A stretch of DNA of 64,000 nt. Origin: Bermanella sp047621325. GTDB lineage: Bacteria > Pseudomonadota > Gammaproteobacteria > Pseudomonadales > Oceanobacteraceae. The first letter of the stretch is position 1; the number at the start of each line of letters is the position of its first letter. The stretch is from assembly GCA_047621325.1 (NCBI GenBank), contig JBLHLT010000008.1, positions 1-64,000 of the forward strand, given 5' to 3'. This document shows positions 1 through 9,900 of this stretch, one piece after another. The notes below the pieces were generated by a model. That model was not told the origin of the DNA, searched no databases, and was given only the letters and a program-made list of their open reading frames with translations. The translations under genes were made by a program, and so were the position numbers.

Positions 1-615
1 TTGTTTGGCTCTAAAGCTTATATTCAAACGCCACTTACATTTGACCTAACCACTCTTGAACAACTATTAAACGAAGCAGCTCTCGGTTTAGCCGGTAAAC
101 AAACCGCCATTGGCGATGCCATTGGCTTAGGGGTTAAGCGCTTACAGTCGTTACCCGAATCGAATCGTGTATTAATTCTATTAACCGACGGGCAAAACAC
201 CGCAGGTGAAATAGAGCCAGCACAAGCCGCCAAACTCGCCGCACAAGCAGGCGTTAAAATTTACACCATTGGTATCGGCGCGGATGAGTTAATCAAACAA
301 GGTTTTTTTGGCCCACGCCGAGTAAACCCTAGCCGCGACTTAGATGAACCGACCTTAATCGACATTGCAAAAAGTACTGGCGGTCAATATTTCCGTGCGC
401 GTAACTTAGACGATTTAAATCAAATTTACGCACTACTTGATGACTTAGAAGAAATTGAAGTACAACAACAAATGATACGCCCTGAAAAATCGTTATTTCA
501 CTACCCGTTAGCCATCGCACTGCTTTTAACCTTAATGATTTACGCTTATCAGCAAGGTTGGTTGCGTGCATTTAATAATATGATTACGGGTCAAAAGGAG
601 AAAGCCAATGTCTGA
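1..615 (+). CDS. batA: BatA-type VWA membrane protein, C-terminal part (5' truncated)
   Basis: The window opens inside this gene. The visible 204 residues are the second half of a von Willebrand factor A fold: the strand ending LILLTDGQNT (about residues 58-67) supplies a metal-site Thr-Asp, and IYTIGIGAD is the next core strand. One membrane segment follows near residues 166-184, then a short basic tail, so the VWA domain should face the periplasm. The first part, with the DxSxS metal motif, lies outside the window. The stop overlaps the next gene by 8 bp, the usual Bat operon layout. Bat proteins are linked to aerotolerance and envelope stress, but their biochemistry is unsettled. The choice of BatA over BatB rests on gene order and the plain single-domain end. 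Confidence 0.85.
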   Translation: MFGSKAYIQTPLTFDLTTLEQLLNEAALGLAGKQTAIGDAIGLGVKRLQSLPESNRVLILLTDGQNTAGEIEPAQAAKLAAQAGVKIYTIGIGADELIKQGFFGPRRVNPSRDLDEPTLIDIAKSTGGQYFRARNLDDLNQIYALLDDLEEIEVQQQMIRPEKSLFHYPLAIALLLTLMIYAYQQGWLRAFNNMITGQKEKANV

Positions 616-2488
616 CTTTCATCTACTGCGCCCAGAATGGATTTTACTGATACTGCCACTGGCTATTTTGTTTTTCTTTAAACAAATCAAGCCTCTAAAA
701 GCGGGCAACTGGCAATCGGTGATTTCACCAACATTACAGAAGTATGTATTACTTAACGCCCCCGAAAAAAGCAGCCAGCGACTCACCCAATCTGCGTTAT
801 GGCTTGGCGCTTTGCTTGGCATTCTTGCATTGAGCGGCCCCAGCTGGCAAAAGCAAAGCTCTGAAGTGTATCGCTCAGAACAAGGCTTAATTATTGGCTT
901 AGATTTATCGCTATCAATGACATCTCAAGACATCGCCCCTTCTCGCGTACAGCGCGCAAAATATAAAATTTTAGATGTACTAAAAAGCGAGCGCGGACAA
1001 AACATTGGCTTAATCGCTTATGCAGGTGATGCGCATGTGGTTAGCCCACTCACCCAAGACACCAATACGGTAAAGTCATTATTGCCACCTCTTGACCCTT
1101 ACATCATGCCAAGCCAAGGCAGTAACCTAGTTGCTCTTGCACAACAAACCGTTAATTTATTTGAGCAAGCTGGCAGCTCCCCTCGCACATTGTTACTCGT
1201 CACCGACGGCGTTGAGAGCCGAGACATTGATATTGCGGCCAACTTATTAAACCAAGCCAATATTCGACTTGCCATTTTAGCCGTGGGCACCGAGCAAGGC
1301 GCGCCAATGGTGCAACCAGACGGCCGTTTTTTCAAAGACAGTAAAGGCCAAGTCATTATGCCTCCACTAGAATGGGATAACTTACAAGCGCTTGCCCGTG
1401 CCACATCCGCTAAAATTGAACGCCTTGGAAATAGTGATCGTGACATTAGTTCATTACTTGCCAGCTTCAAATCGGCGAACCAGTTTAAAAAGGATGATGA
1501 TGAAAAAATGCAGTTCGACCAATGGCTAGACAGTGGTTACTGGTTAATACTGCCGCTGCTTTTACTGTGTTTAGGTGCTTTTAGAAAAGGCGTAGTGTTA
1601 AGTGTCACTTTGCTCATCATGCTGCAACCTAGCGACAGCTTTGCTCAAGTTGATTTACCTAATGTATTTTTAAACGGTGATCAACAAGGTGAAAAATACT
1701 TCGAGCAAAACCCAGCTAAAGCCGCCGAACATTTTAACGACCCAAAATGGAAAGCCAGCAGTTTATACAAAGCAGGTGATTACCAAGGCGCACTGGATAT
1801 TTGGCAGCAATTTAATGACGCACAAAGCTTATACAATCAAGGCAATGCACTAGCGCAGTTACAACAAGTAGACAAAGCCATTGCCGCCTATGATGCCGCA
1901 TTAAAACAGCAACCAGATTTTGAAGACGCAAACGCTAATAAAGCCTTGTTAGAGCAGCTAAAACAAAACCAACAAAACAACCCACAACAAAATCAAGATT
2001 CATCTGACTCTCAACAAAATGAATCTGACCAACCGCAATCGGGTGAACAATCTGAGCAAAATCAATCCCAGCAAAGCGATTCACAACAGAGCCAGTCGCA
2101 AGATGGCAAAGAGTCTGATCAACAAGGCTCACAAGGTGAACAAAGTGATCCGCAACAGCAAGAAGGATCAAAATCTAGCGAACAACAAGCAAGCGACAAT
2201 CCATTAGAACAAGCACAAACCGAAGCCGAAAAGCAGCGCCAAGAAGAAATGGAACAACGCCAGCAGCAAATGAATGCACAACAAGGCAGTGAAGAGCAGC
2301 AAGGCGATCCTGCCAATATGCAGGTGCAACCTAAAAGCCAAGAAGATTTAGAACAAGAACAAGCCATGAAGCAGTGGATAAAACGCATACCCGATGACCC
2401 GGGTGGTTTACTGCGCAATAAATTTTTATATCAGTACCAACAACGCCAAGGCAACACCGAACAAAATGGGGAGCGTAAACCGTGGTAA
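608..2488 (+). CDS. batB: BatB-like VWA protein fused to TPR and Gln/Ser-rich tail (BatB/BatC)
   Basis: A 626-residue inner-membrane protein. Two hydrophobic segments lie near residues 12-25 and 60-75. A complete VWA domain follows (about 88-290) with the metal motif D99-x-S101-x-S103 and LLLVTDGVES. Another membrane segment is near 310-330. A TPR-like stretch (about 390-450, ALAQLQQVDKAIAAYDAAL) matches BatC. Residues about 452-590 are almost entirely Gln, Ser, Asn and Glu and look disordered, and the end is basic and ordered. BatB and BatC are separate genes in some bacteria, and this is the fused form common in gammaproteobacteria. It overlaps batA by 8 bp and batD by 7 bp, so the three are probably translated together. 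Confidence 0.9.
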   Translation: MSDFHLLRPEWILLILPLAILFFFKQIKPLKAGNWQSVISPTLQKYVLLNAPEKSSQRLTQSALWLGALLGILALSGPSWQKQSSEVYRSEQGLIIGLDLSLSMTSQDIAPSRVQRAKYKILDVLKSERGQNIGLIAYAGDAHVVSPLTQDTNTVKSLLPPLDPYIMPSQGSNLVALAQQTVNLFEQAGSSPRTLLLVTDGVESRDIDIAANLLNQANIRLAILAVGTEQGAPMVQPDGRFFKDSKGQVIMPPLEWDNLQALARATSAKIERLGNSDRDISSLLASFKSANQFKKDDDEKMQFDQWLDSGYWLILPLLLLCLGAFRKGVVLSVTLLIMLQPSDSFAQVDLPNVFLNGDQQGEKYFEQNPAKAAEHFNDPKWKASSLYKAGDYQGALDIWQQFNDAQSLYNQGNALAQLQQVDKAIAAYDAALKQQPDFEDANANKALLEQLKQNQQNNPQQNQDSSDSQQNESDQPQSGEQSEQNQSQQSDSQQSQSQDGKESDQQGSQGEQSDPQQQEGSKSSEQQASDNPLEQAQTEAEKQRQEEMEQRQQQMNAQQGSEEQQGDPANMQVQPKSQEDLEQEQAMKQWIKRIPDDPGGLLRNKFLYQYQQRQGNTEQNGERKPW

Positions 2489-4164
2489 AACACTTATTTT
2501 GTATTTTAATTTTAAGCTTACTAGCTAGGCAGTCTTACGCGGTGGCGTTTGAAGCCAGCGTCGATCGTGCCAACATTGGTGAAGGCGAGTCGCTCATGCT
2601 CACCCTACGTTACAACAGTAATGTGTTTACGGGTGACCCTGACCTGTCACCGCTGGAACAACAATTTACGATTATCAATCAACAACGTAAAAACAGCTTC
2701 CAATACATTAATGGCCAAAGTGAATCATGGACTGTGTGGAGCGTTGCGTTATCGCCTAAACGTAAAGGCAATTTGGTTTTACCTTCAATTGAATACAAAG
2801 GTGAACGAACGAAACCCATTCAAATCATGGTAAGTAAGCTTGACCCTAGTCTACAAAACCAACAACAAGATGTGTTCTTTCATACCGAAACCGATGTGAA
2901 AACCAGTTATGTACAAGGGCAAATTGTCTACAGCGAAAAACTGTATTTTGCGGTGCCGCTTGATAACAGCCAATTAAGCGACGTTGAAGTTGAAGATGCC
3001 GTAGTACAACCCCTAGGTGAAACTAAGCAATACCGCACGCAACTGAATGGCCGAAGCTTTGATGTGTATGAACGTCGTTATGTGATTTTTGCGCAAACCA
3101 GCGGCGAGTTAATCATTCCTGGACCAAGATACACAGGCGAAATAAGTAATGGTCGCTGGCGTGCGGGCCGCCCTGTTTCAATCAGTCAGCCACCGATACG
3201 TATTCAGGTATTACCGCAACCTGCCAATTACCCACAAACGTCTACTTGGTTACCCGCGCAAAATGTGAGTTTAAATTACCGCTGGCTTGGCAATACGCAT
3301 GATTTAAAACAAGGTGAGCCAATCACGTTAGCTTTAACTCTAAAAGCAAAAGGTTTGAGTGCGGCACAATTACCCAAGCTTGTATTAAATGATGTGCCAC
3401 AACTTAAATATTATCCTGAGCAAGCCCAAAGCCAAGACATCAATGATGACAACGGCATTACCGGTATCGTTAGCCAGAATATTGCCATTGTGGTAACGAA
3501 AAATGGTGACGTACGTCTACCCGAAATACGTATTCCTTGGTTTGATATTAAAGCGGGGCGTATTGAGTATGCGATTATGCCAGCGCAAACCTTAACGGTT
3601 TCTGGTGCGATTACCACGCCCCAAAATACCATTAACGAGCAAACACAATCTAACGACATCAATAATGATGACACTGACCAAACACACAGTAACGAGATGA
3701 GTGTCGCGCTTAATCCAGCACCTCAAAGCAACACTGCAAAGTTATGGCCGGTACTCAGCTTGATCTTCATGTTGTTGTGGTTAATTACCAGTTATTTTTT
3801 ATGGAAAAAACATCAATTAGTGCCCACTGACACCCAGCAAGATAAAACGAAACAGCTCAATTTATCGGCACGGTTAAAACAGATCAAACACGCTTGCCGC
3901 GCAAATGACGCCAAAGCGGCCCGCCAAGCCATTATTGCATGGGCACACGCACAAGGATTTGTATCCGTAGCCAGCCTAGAGCAGGTCGCCACACTCATTG
4001 ACAGCATCGAATTCAAACAAGCACTGCAAGAGCTGGATTACACCCTGTACTCTTCAACTGGGAATAGTGCTTGGCAAGGTGAGTTTTTATGGCAGCTCAT
4101 TCGTAACTATAAGCCAGCCAAAGAAAATACAGCGTCATCATTACAACCTTTATATCCTAGTTAG
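2482..4164 (+). CDS. batD: BatD-type oxygen-tolerance protein
   Basis: A 560-residue exported, membrane-anchored protein starting with GTG inside the end of batB. Residues 1-20 form a signal peptide ending at QSYA. A long beta-rich periplasmic region follows, opening with FEASVDRANIGEGESLML, which is typical of the BatD repeats. A membrane helix lies near 420-440, and a cytoplasmic tail of about 120 residues contains helical segments. The family is named for Bacteroides aerotolerance, and a periplasmic scaffold for the VWA partners is the usual guess. The length is normal for the family. It closes the Bat operon, with the next gene 28 bp downstream. Confidence 0.88.
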   Translation: MVKHLFCILILSLLARQSYAVAFEASVDRANIGEGESLMLTLRYNSNVFTGDPDLSPLEQQFTIINQQRKNSFQYINGQSESWTVWSVALSPKRKGNLVLPSIEYKGERTKPIQIMVSKLDPSLQNQQQDVFFHTETDVKTSYVQGQIVYSEKLYFAVPLDNSQLSDVEVEDAVVQPLGETKQYRTQLNGRSFDVYERRYVIFAQTSGELIIPGPRYTGEISNGRWRAGRPVSISQPPIRIQVLPQPANYPQTSTWLPAQNVSLNYRWLGNTHDLKQGEPITLALTLKAKGLSAAQLPKLVLNDVPQLKYYPEQAQSQDINDDNGITGIVSQNIAIVVTKNGDVRLPEIRIPWFDIKAGRIEYAIMPAQTLTVSGAITTPQNTINEQTQSNDINNDDTDQTHSNEMSVALNPAPQSNTAKLWPVLSLIFMLLWLITSYFLWKKHQLVPTDTQQDKTKQLNLSARLKQIKHACRANDAKAARQAIIAWAHAQGFVSVASLEQVATLIDSIEFKQALQELDYTLYSSTGNSAWQGEFLWQLIRNYKPAKENTASSLQPLYPS

Positions 4165-4192
4165 TTAATACACGATAAGTAACGAGAAACTC

Positions 4193-4369
4193 ATGACTCA
4201 AGAAGATGAACTTTGCCCATGTGGCAGCGGCAAAGCATTCGATGAATGCTGTAAAAAAGAATACGACCACACCAATGCAGCCAGAGAAAAACTCAAACAA
4301 GCCATGAGTGATCCTGAAAAAGCGAAAGAATTAAAAGAACTGCTTAAAAACTTAAAGAAAGACGACTAA
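4193..4369 (+). CDS. Small SEC-C metal-binding motif protein
   Basis: A 58-residue protein. The N-terminal LCPCGSGKAFDECC (residues 7-20) is a SEC-C zinc motif of the CxCx8CC type, like the C-terminal tail of SecA but here standing alone. The rest is a highly charged Lys/Glu helix. ATG 4193 follows the purine-rich AACGAGAAAC. It lies 28 bp after batD, and the DMT exporter starts 2 bp after its stop, so all may share one transcript. Free-standing SEC-C proteins are common and mostly uncharacterised. Zinc binding is well supported by the cysteines, but the partner is unknown. Confidence 0.8.
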   Translation: MTQEDELCPCGSGKAFDECCKKEYDHTNAAREKLKQAMSDPEKAKELKELLKNLKKDD

Positions 4370-4371
4370 AC

Positions 4372-5247
4372 ATGTCACCCCTTTCTTTAGGCCTGCAAAC
4401 CGTATTAGCCCTACTTGCATTTGCAGGCAATAGTGTGCTGTGCCGCTTAGCATTGAATGACAGGCTAATAGATGCCAATAGTTTCACCATTATTCGTTTA
4501 ATCAGCGGTGCCGCTATTTTATTTGCGCTGTTGTTTATCATGAATCGCAAACACGCTGTCATTGAAAAGCCCAACAAACCAAGACTAAAACAAGCCGCAT
4601 ATTTATTTATTTATGCCGCCTGTTTTTCAATTGCTTACTTAATGCTGGGCACCGCAGCTGGCGCACTGATTTTATTTGTCAGCGTTCAGTTAACCATGTT
4701 GCTCGTGCAATACATACAAGGGCGTCGCAGTACTAAGCTTGAAATCACAGGCTTGTTACTCGCCCTTGGCAGTTTTGCCGCGTGGATGCTACCCAGCGCA
4801 CAACGCCCTGAAATGTCAGGCGTATTCATCATGGCCATTGCAGGTATCGCTTGGGGCTTTTATACCATCAAGGGAAAAGCCAGCCAAAACCCACAAAAAG
4901 ACACCGCACAAAATTTTTTATACAGCGTGTTGTTTTGTGTGTTTTTGTTGCCGCTTTATTGGCTACATGCATCAATAAATATAACCACTCAGGGTATTTT
5001 ATTGGCGGTATCGTCAGGGGCTGTTACCTCTGGCTTAGGTTATTGGTTATGGTACAAAGTGCTGCCGGCCTTTACATCTTTAAGTGCCGGCGTTATGCAG
5101 TTAAGTGTGCCTGTACTGGCGGCTATCGGCGGCATCATTTGGAACAATGAAGCAATCACATTGACGTTTGCACTTGCCAGCAGCGGTATTTTGGCGGGCA
5201 TTTTCTTAGTGCTCCACAGTGGCTACAAGCAAAGCATGCAATCCTGA
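4372..5247 (+). CDS. DMT-superfamily (EamA) membrane transporter
   Basis: A 291-residue, almost wholly hydrophobic protein with about ten predicted membrane helices in two similar halves (roughly 1-140 and 145-288), the layout of EamA/RhaT-family drug/metabolite exporters. FAGNSVLCRLAL near the start and LSVPVLAAIGGIIWNNE near residues 242-258 are typical of the two repeats. The substrate cannot be read from sequence. ATG 4372 follows the SEC-C gene by 2 bp. After its stop is a short AT-rich gap before selO. Confidence 0.88.
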   Translation: MSPLSLGLQTVLALLAFAGNSVLCRLALNDRLIDANSFTIIRLISGAAILFALLFIMNRKHAVIEKPNKPRLKQAAYLFIYAACFSIAYLMLGTAAGALILFVSVQLTMLLVQYIQGRRSTKLEITGLLLALGSFAAWMLPSAQRPEMSGVFIMAIAGIAWGFYTIKGKASQNPQKDTAQNFLYSVLFCVFLLPLYWLHASINITTQGILLAVSSGAVTSGLGYWLWYKVLPAFTSLSAGVMQLSVPVLAAIGGIIWNNEAITLTFALASSGILAGIFLVLHSGYKQSMQS

Positions 5248-5285
5248 TCACGGGTATACTGTGATCTTGTTATCGCGAGATCATT

Positions 5286-6764
5286 ATGAATAATTGGTTA
5301 GAGCTCAACTACGTTCAGGCTTTTCAACAGCTGCCCAACATCCTATACAGCCCAGTCACCCCGCAAGCGTTATCCAACCCAAAGCTGGTGGCCTATAGCC
5401 CTGTTTGCGCACAATTATTTGGTTTAAATGCGTCGTCTATTCACGACGAAACCACATTACTTTTATTATCTGGCCAAAGCTTATTAAGTAATTGGCAGCC
5501 CATTGCCATGAAATACACAGGCCACCAATTTGGGTACTACAACCCAGACCTAGGCGATGGTCGTGGCGTATTGCTCACTCAAGTAAAACATGAGAACAAA
5601 ATTTGGGATTTACATTTAAAAGGCGCAGGCCGCACCCCTTATTCGCGCCAAGGTGATGGCCGCGCGGTTTTACGTTCAAGTATCCGTGAATTTTTATGCT
5701 CAGAAGCATTAGCGGCGCTGAAAGTGCCAACCTCCCGTGCGTTATGCGTGGTCGATACCGATACCCCGGTTTATCGTGAACAAGCTGAAACTGGCGCCAC
5801 GGTACTGCGCGTTAGCGAAAGCCACATTCGCTTTGGTCACTTTGAGTATTGCTCGTTCACACAACAACCCGAACTCCTTCAATCTTTGTGTGATCACACC
5901 ATCAAATACCATTTCAGTGAGCTGCTAAACCAAAACAGTGATAATATTTACGCCGATTTCTTTCAAGCCGTATTAACTCGCACCGCGAATCTTATGTCCC
6001 ATTGGCAAAGCCTTGGTTTTGCCCATGGCGTTATGAACACCGACAACATGTCCATTATCGGCGACACGTTTGATTTTGGCCCATTTGCGTTTCTTGATGA
6101 TTACAATCCACATTTTATTTGCAACCACAGTGATCACCAAGGGCGCTATGCATTCAATCAGCAACCTAACATTGCTAACTGGAATCTTGCTGTGTTGGCC
6201 CAAGCGCTTTTACCTTTGGTTGAAAAAGAAAAACTCGTTGCCATACTTGAAACCTTCCCTGATATTTTCGAGCAATATTATTTAGAAAAAATGGCACTCA
6301 AATTGGGCTTAACCGGTAATGCAAAACAACACCAAAGCATTATTGAAAAAACCGCCGCCATGATGGCAACGTGCAAACTAGACTTCACCTATTTCTACCG
6401 ACAACTATCTCGTATTTATCAAACACAAACACACACCCATTTACGCGATATGTGTTTAGACATCTCTGCATTCGATGATTGGTTTGACGCTTACGCAAAG
6501 AGCCTAGCCCAAAATTCTCAAGCGCTTAATAGTGAACATGACAGCGCAAGAGAGCATCGAATGAATCACGTGAATCCAAAATTTATATTACGTAACTATC
6601 TTGCTCAAAATGCCATTTCGGCTGCACAAAATGGCGATTACAGCGAAGTACAAAAATTATTTACGATTTTACAAAAACCATTCGACGAACAAACTGAATA
6701 CGACGCATATGCCAACTTGCCGCCAGACTGGGGGAAAACACTCGAAATAAGTTGTTCATCATAA
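5286..6764 (+). CDS. selO: SelO/YdiU protein adenylyltransferase
   Basis: A 492-residue pseudokinase of the SelO (YdiU) family, which transfers AMP from ATP to Ser, Thr or Tyr of target proteins and is tied to redox homeostasis. Visible motifs are DGRGVLL, LKGAGRTPYSRQGDGRAVLRS (about 111-131, the glycine-rich and arginine-rich nucleotide site), FAHGVMNTDNMSI (about 240-252, catalytic Asn/Asp) and DFGPFAFLDDY. The length is close to E. coli YdiU. Some family members carry a C-terminal selenocysteine; this one ends SCSS with no in-frame UGA. The gene appears to stand alone, followed by a GC-rich palindrome. Confidence 0.95.
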   Translation: MNNWLELNYVQAFQQLPNILYSPVTPQALSNPKLVAYSPVCAQLFGLNASSIHDETTLLLLSGQSLLSNWQPIAMKYTGHQFGYYNPDLGDGRGVLLTQVKHENKIWDLHLKGAGRTPYSRQGDGRAVLRSSIREFLCSEALAALKVPTSRALCVVDTDTPVYREQAETGATVLRVSESHIRFGHFEYCSFTQQPELLQSLCDHTIKYHFSELLNQNSDNIYADFFQAVLTRTANLMSHWQSLGFAHGVMNTDNMSIIGDTFDFGPFAFLDDYNPHFICNHSDHQGRYAFNQQPNIANWNLAVLAQALLPLVEKEKLVAILETFPDIFEQYYLEKMALKLGLTGNAKQHQSIIEKTAAMMATCKLDFTYFYRQLSRIYQTQTHTHLRDMCLDISAFDDWFDAYAKSLAQNSQALNSEHDSAREHRMNHVNPKFILRNYLAQNAISAAQNGDYSEVQKLFTILQKPFDEQTEYDAYANLPPDWGKTLEISCSS

Positions 6765-6836
6765 TTATTGGCATTTTTATCTTCTGCTTATGACCTTTTC
6801 TTCCAATTAAACTGACCGTTTAAATCTATTTAACAC

Positions 6837-6855
6837 TAGGGCCAAATTGGCCCTA
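6837..6855. terminator. Perfect hairpin between selO and icmF
   Basis: TAGGGCC and GGCCCTA (7-bp stem) flank a 5-nt AAATT loop, 73 bp after selO and 92 bp before icmF. No long T-run follows, so it may be a weak terminator or a dyad operator for icmF. Confidence 0.45.
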
Positions 6856-6946
6856 TTGCCTATTCAAAGTTAGGGCTAGACTGAATTCACCATAATAAAA
6901 ATAACAATCGGCACTAAAAAATCACTTAGTGTTATTTGAGGTGAAT

Positions 6947-9900
6947 ATGAGCACTCAGCCACTACGATTTGTCACCGCTGCCAGTCTCTTTGACGGTCAC
7001 GATGCTGCCATTAATATCATGCGCCGCTTAATTCAAGACAAAGGCGTTGAGGTCATTCATCTTGGCCATAACCGCAGTGTTGAAGATGTGGTTAACGCCG
7101 CACTACAAGAAGATGCTGACGCCATTTGTTTAAGCTCTTATCAGGGTGGGCACATTGAATATTTCCAATATTTAATTGATCGCCTAAAACAAGAAGGCGC
7201 TGAACATATTGCCGTATTTGGCGGCGGTGGCGGCACCATCACCCCAGCAGAAATCAAACAGCTCCACGATTATGGCGTAGAGCGTATTTTTCATCCCAAC
7301 GACGGCATGAAAATGGGATTATTAGGCATGATTGATGACGTTGTCATTCGAGCCGAAAAACGCCGTCAGCACATTGCACCCACCGCCACTCAAACCTCAG
7401 CGATAGAAATAGCCCGAGTACTCAGCGCATTAGAAGACAATGCGTTCAGCGCAGATGAATTAAATAACTTACGCAACCAATGGCGCGCGCAAACACCCGC
7501 ACCTGTACTGGGTATAACCGGTACAGGAGGGGCCGGTAAATCAAGCCTAACCGATGAGCTACTTAATCGCTTTTGCCAATACCTACCTCAATTAAACATT
7601 GCGGTACTCGCTGTTGACCCGACTAGGCGGCGCACTGGCGGCGCCCTATTGGGTGACCGCATTCGTATGAATAGTTTGCGCAACCCACAGCTCTTCATGC
7701 GTTCAATGGCAACTCGCCGTCAGCATGCTGCCACGAATGTAATGCTCGGCGATGCCATCAGCTTTTTAAAAAGTTCAGGGGTTGACCTTGTTATCGTAGA
7801 AACCGCGGGAATTGGCCAAAGTGACAGTGAGATCGTCGACTATGTTGATGTCTCAAGCTATGTCATGACCAGTGAATTTGGTGCGGCCAGTCAATTAGAA
7901 AAAATCGACATGCTCGATTTTGCCGACTCTATAGTCATCAATAAATTTGAAAAAGCAGGTAGCTCTGATGCGCTACGTGATGTCAAAAAACAATGGCGTC
8001 GTAATCATAATGAGTTTACGTTAGCCGACGAGAACGTTCCGGTGTTCCCGTGTATTGCCAGCCAGTTTAATGACCCAGGAGTAAATTGGTTTTTCGAATC
8101 ATTGGTTCATCAACTACAGCACGCTAACGAAACCTTTGCGCAAAAAGCTCGCTATACGTCGCATTTTAATGCAACCGAACCAAAAGGCACGGCTATTATC
8201 CCCGGCAGTCGCAGCCGCTACTTATCTGAAATTACTGAAAACGGTCGTAAGCAAGAGTCTCTTATTCAGCAACAAAGTATCAGCGCCACAAAAGCACAAC
8301 ACTGTTATGAAGCGTTATACGAACTAAGCGATTCAGACTTACCAGCGCCGTTAGAACCTTATTCTCCAGCCGCGTTATTAGAGCACAATGAATTCTCTCT
8401 GCTACGCCAGCGCTATCAAAGTCATTTGCAGAGCATTGAACCTGCATTACTAAACGCATTAAAACACTGGCCACAACTAAAAGCGTCGGTGACCGCCGAG
8501 CAGTATGAATATCAAGTTCGCAACAAAATACTCAAAGGCAATAACTATCAAAAGAGTTTAAGTCAATTAGACATTTGTAAAGTAGCAGCACCACAAGATA
8601 ATAATTGGGGCAATTGGGTGCTATTTTTAGGCAAAGAAAATTTACCGGGTTATTACCCTTATACCTCAGGTGTCTTCCCCTACCGTCGCCAGGGTGAAGA
8701 CCCTATTCGTATGTTCGCAGGTGAAGGCACCCCCGAACGGACTAACCGGCGGTTTCACTATTTAAGCAAAGGCCAAGACGCTGCGCGTTTATCTACCGCA
8801 TTTGATAGTGTTACCTTGTATGGCGAGAACCCAGCAGCCAGACCCGATATTTTTGGGAAGGTTGGTAATTCGGGTGTCAGTATCGCCAGTGTCGATGACA
8901 TGAAAAAACTCTACAGTGGTTTTGATTTATGCTCGCCAACCACATCGGTGTCGATGACGATTAACGGGCCTGCACCTATTATTCTCGCGTTTTTTATCAA
9001 CGCAGCCATCGACCAACAAGTCGAAAAATATTTAAAAGAAAATGATCTTTGGCAACAAGCCCAAACCACCATCGACCAGTATTTTAAAGATAAAGCCAAA
9101 CCCGTTTATTCTGGCGAACTTCCTGAGAACAATAATGGCCTTGGCTTAGCTTTGCTTGGAATCAGTGGTGAATGGTTAGTCGATAAAAACACTTACGATA
9201 CTATTAAAAAAAATACCTTAAGCACCGTACGCGGCACAGTTCAGGCTGATATTTTAAAAGAAGATCAAGCACAAAATACCTGCATTTTTTCTACCGAGTT
9301 TGCCATGCACATGATGGGTGATATACAACAATATTTTATTGATCACGAAGTAAAGAATTTTTACAGCGTTTCAATTAGTGGCTACCACATCGCAGAAGCC
9401 GGAGCGAATCCCATTAGCCAGTTAGCATTTACTCTGGCCAATGGTTTTACCATTGCCGAATACTATTTAAGCCGTGGCATGCACATTGATGACTTTGCAC
9501 CTAATCTCAGTTTCTTTTTTAGTAACGGCATGGACCCAGAATATGCCGTCATCGGACGCGTGGCTCGGCGCATTTGGGCAAAAGCCATCAAACATCGCTA
9601 CCAAGGGAATGAGCGCTCACAAAAGCTGAAATACCATATTCAAACCTCTGGCCGCTCTTTACACTCACAAGAAATTCAATTCAACGACATTCGCACCACA
9701 TTACAAGCCATGTACGCGTTATTCGATAACTGCAATAGCCTGCATACTAATGCCTTTGATGAAGCTATTACTACGCCCACCGAAGACAGCGTGCGCCGCG
9801 CCGTCGCCATACAATTAATCATCAATCGCGAGCTAGGCATGAACATGTGTGAAAACCCGCTGCAAGGGTCGTATTTTATTGAGCAGCTTACCGACCAAGT

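Noticed and set aside
1099..1470. 123-codon open frame on the minus strand inside batB
   Set aside because: It lies fully antisense to the VWA domain of a well-supported gene, has Ser/Arg/Cys-rich composition and no family pattern.
2019..2418. Open frames on both strands inside the Gln-rich part of batB
   Set aside because: They arise from the repetitive CAA/AGC composition and encode low-complexity sequence only.
4193..4369. Remnant of secA suggested by the SEC-C motif
   Set aside because: The motif is at the N-terminus of a complete small gene with its own start and stop, a known stand-alone family, not a SecA fragment.
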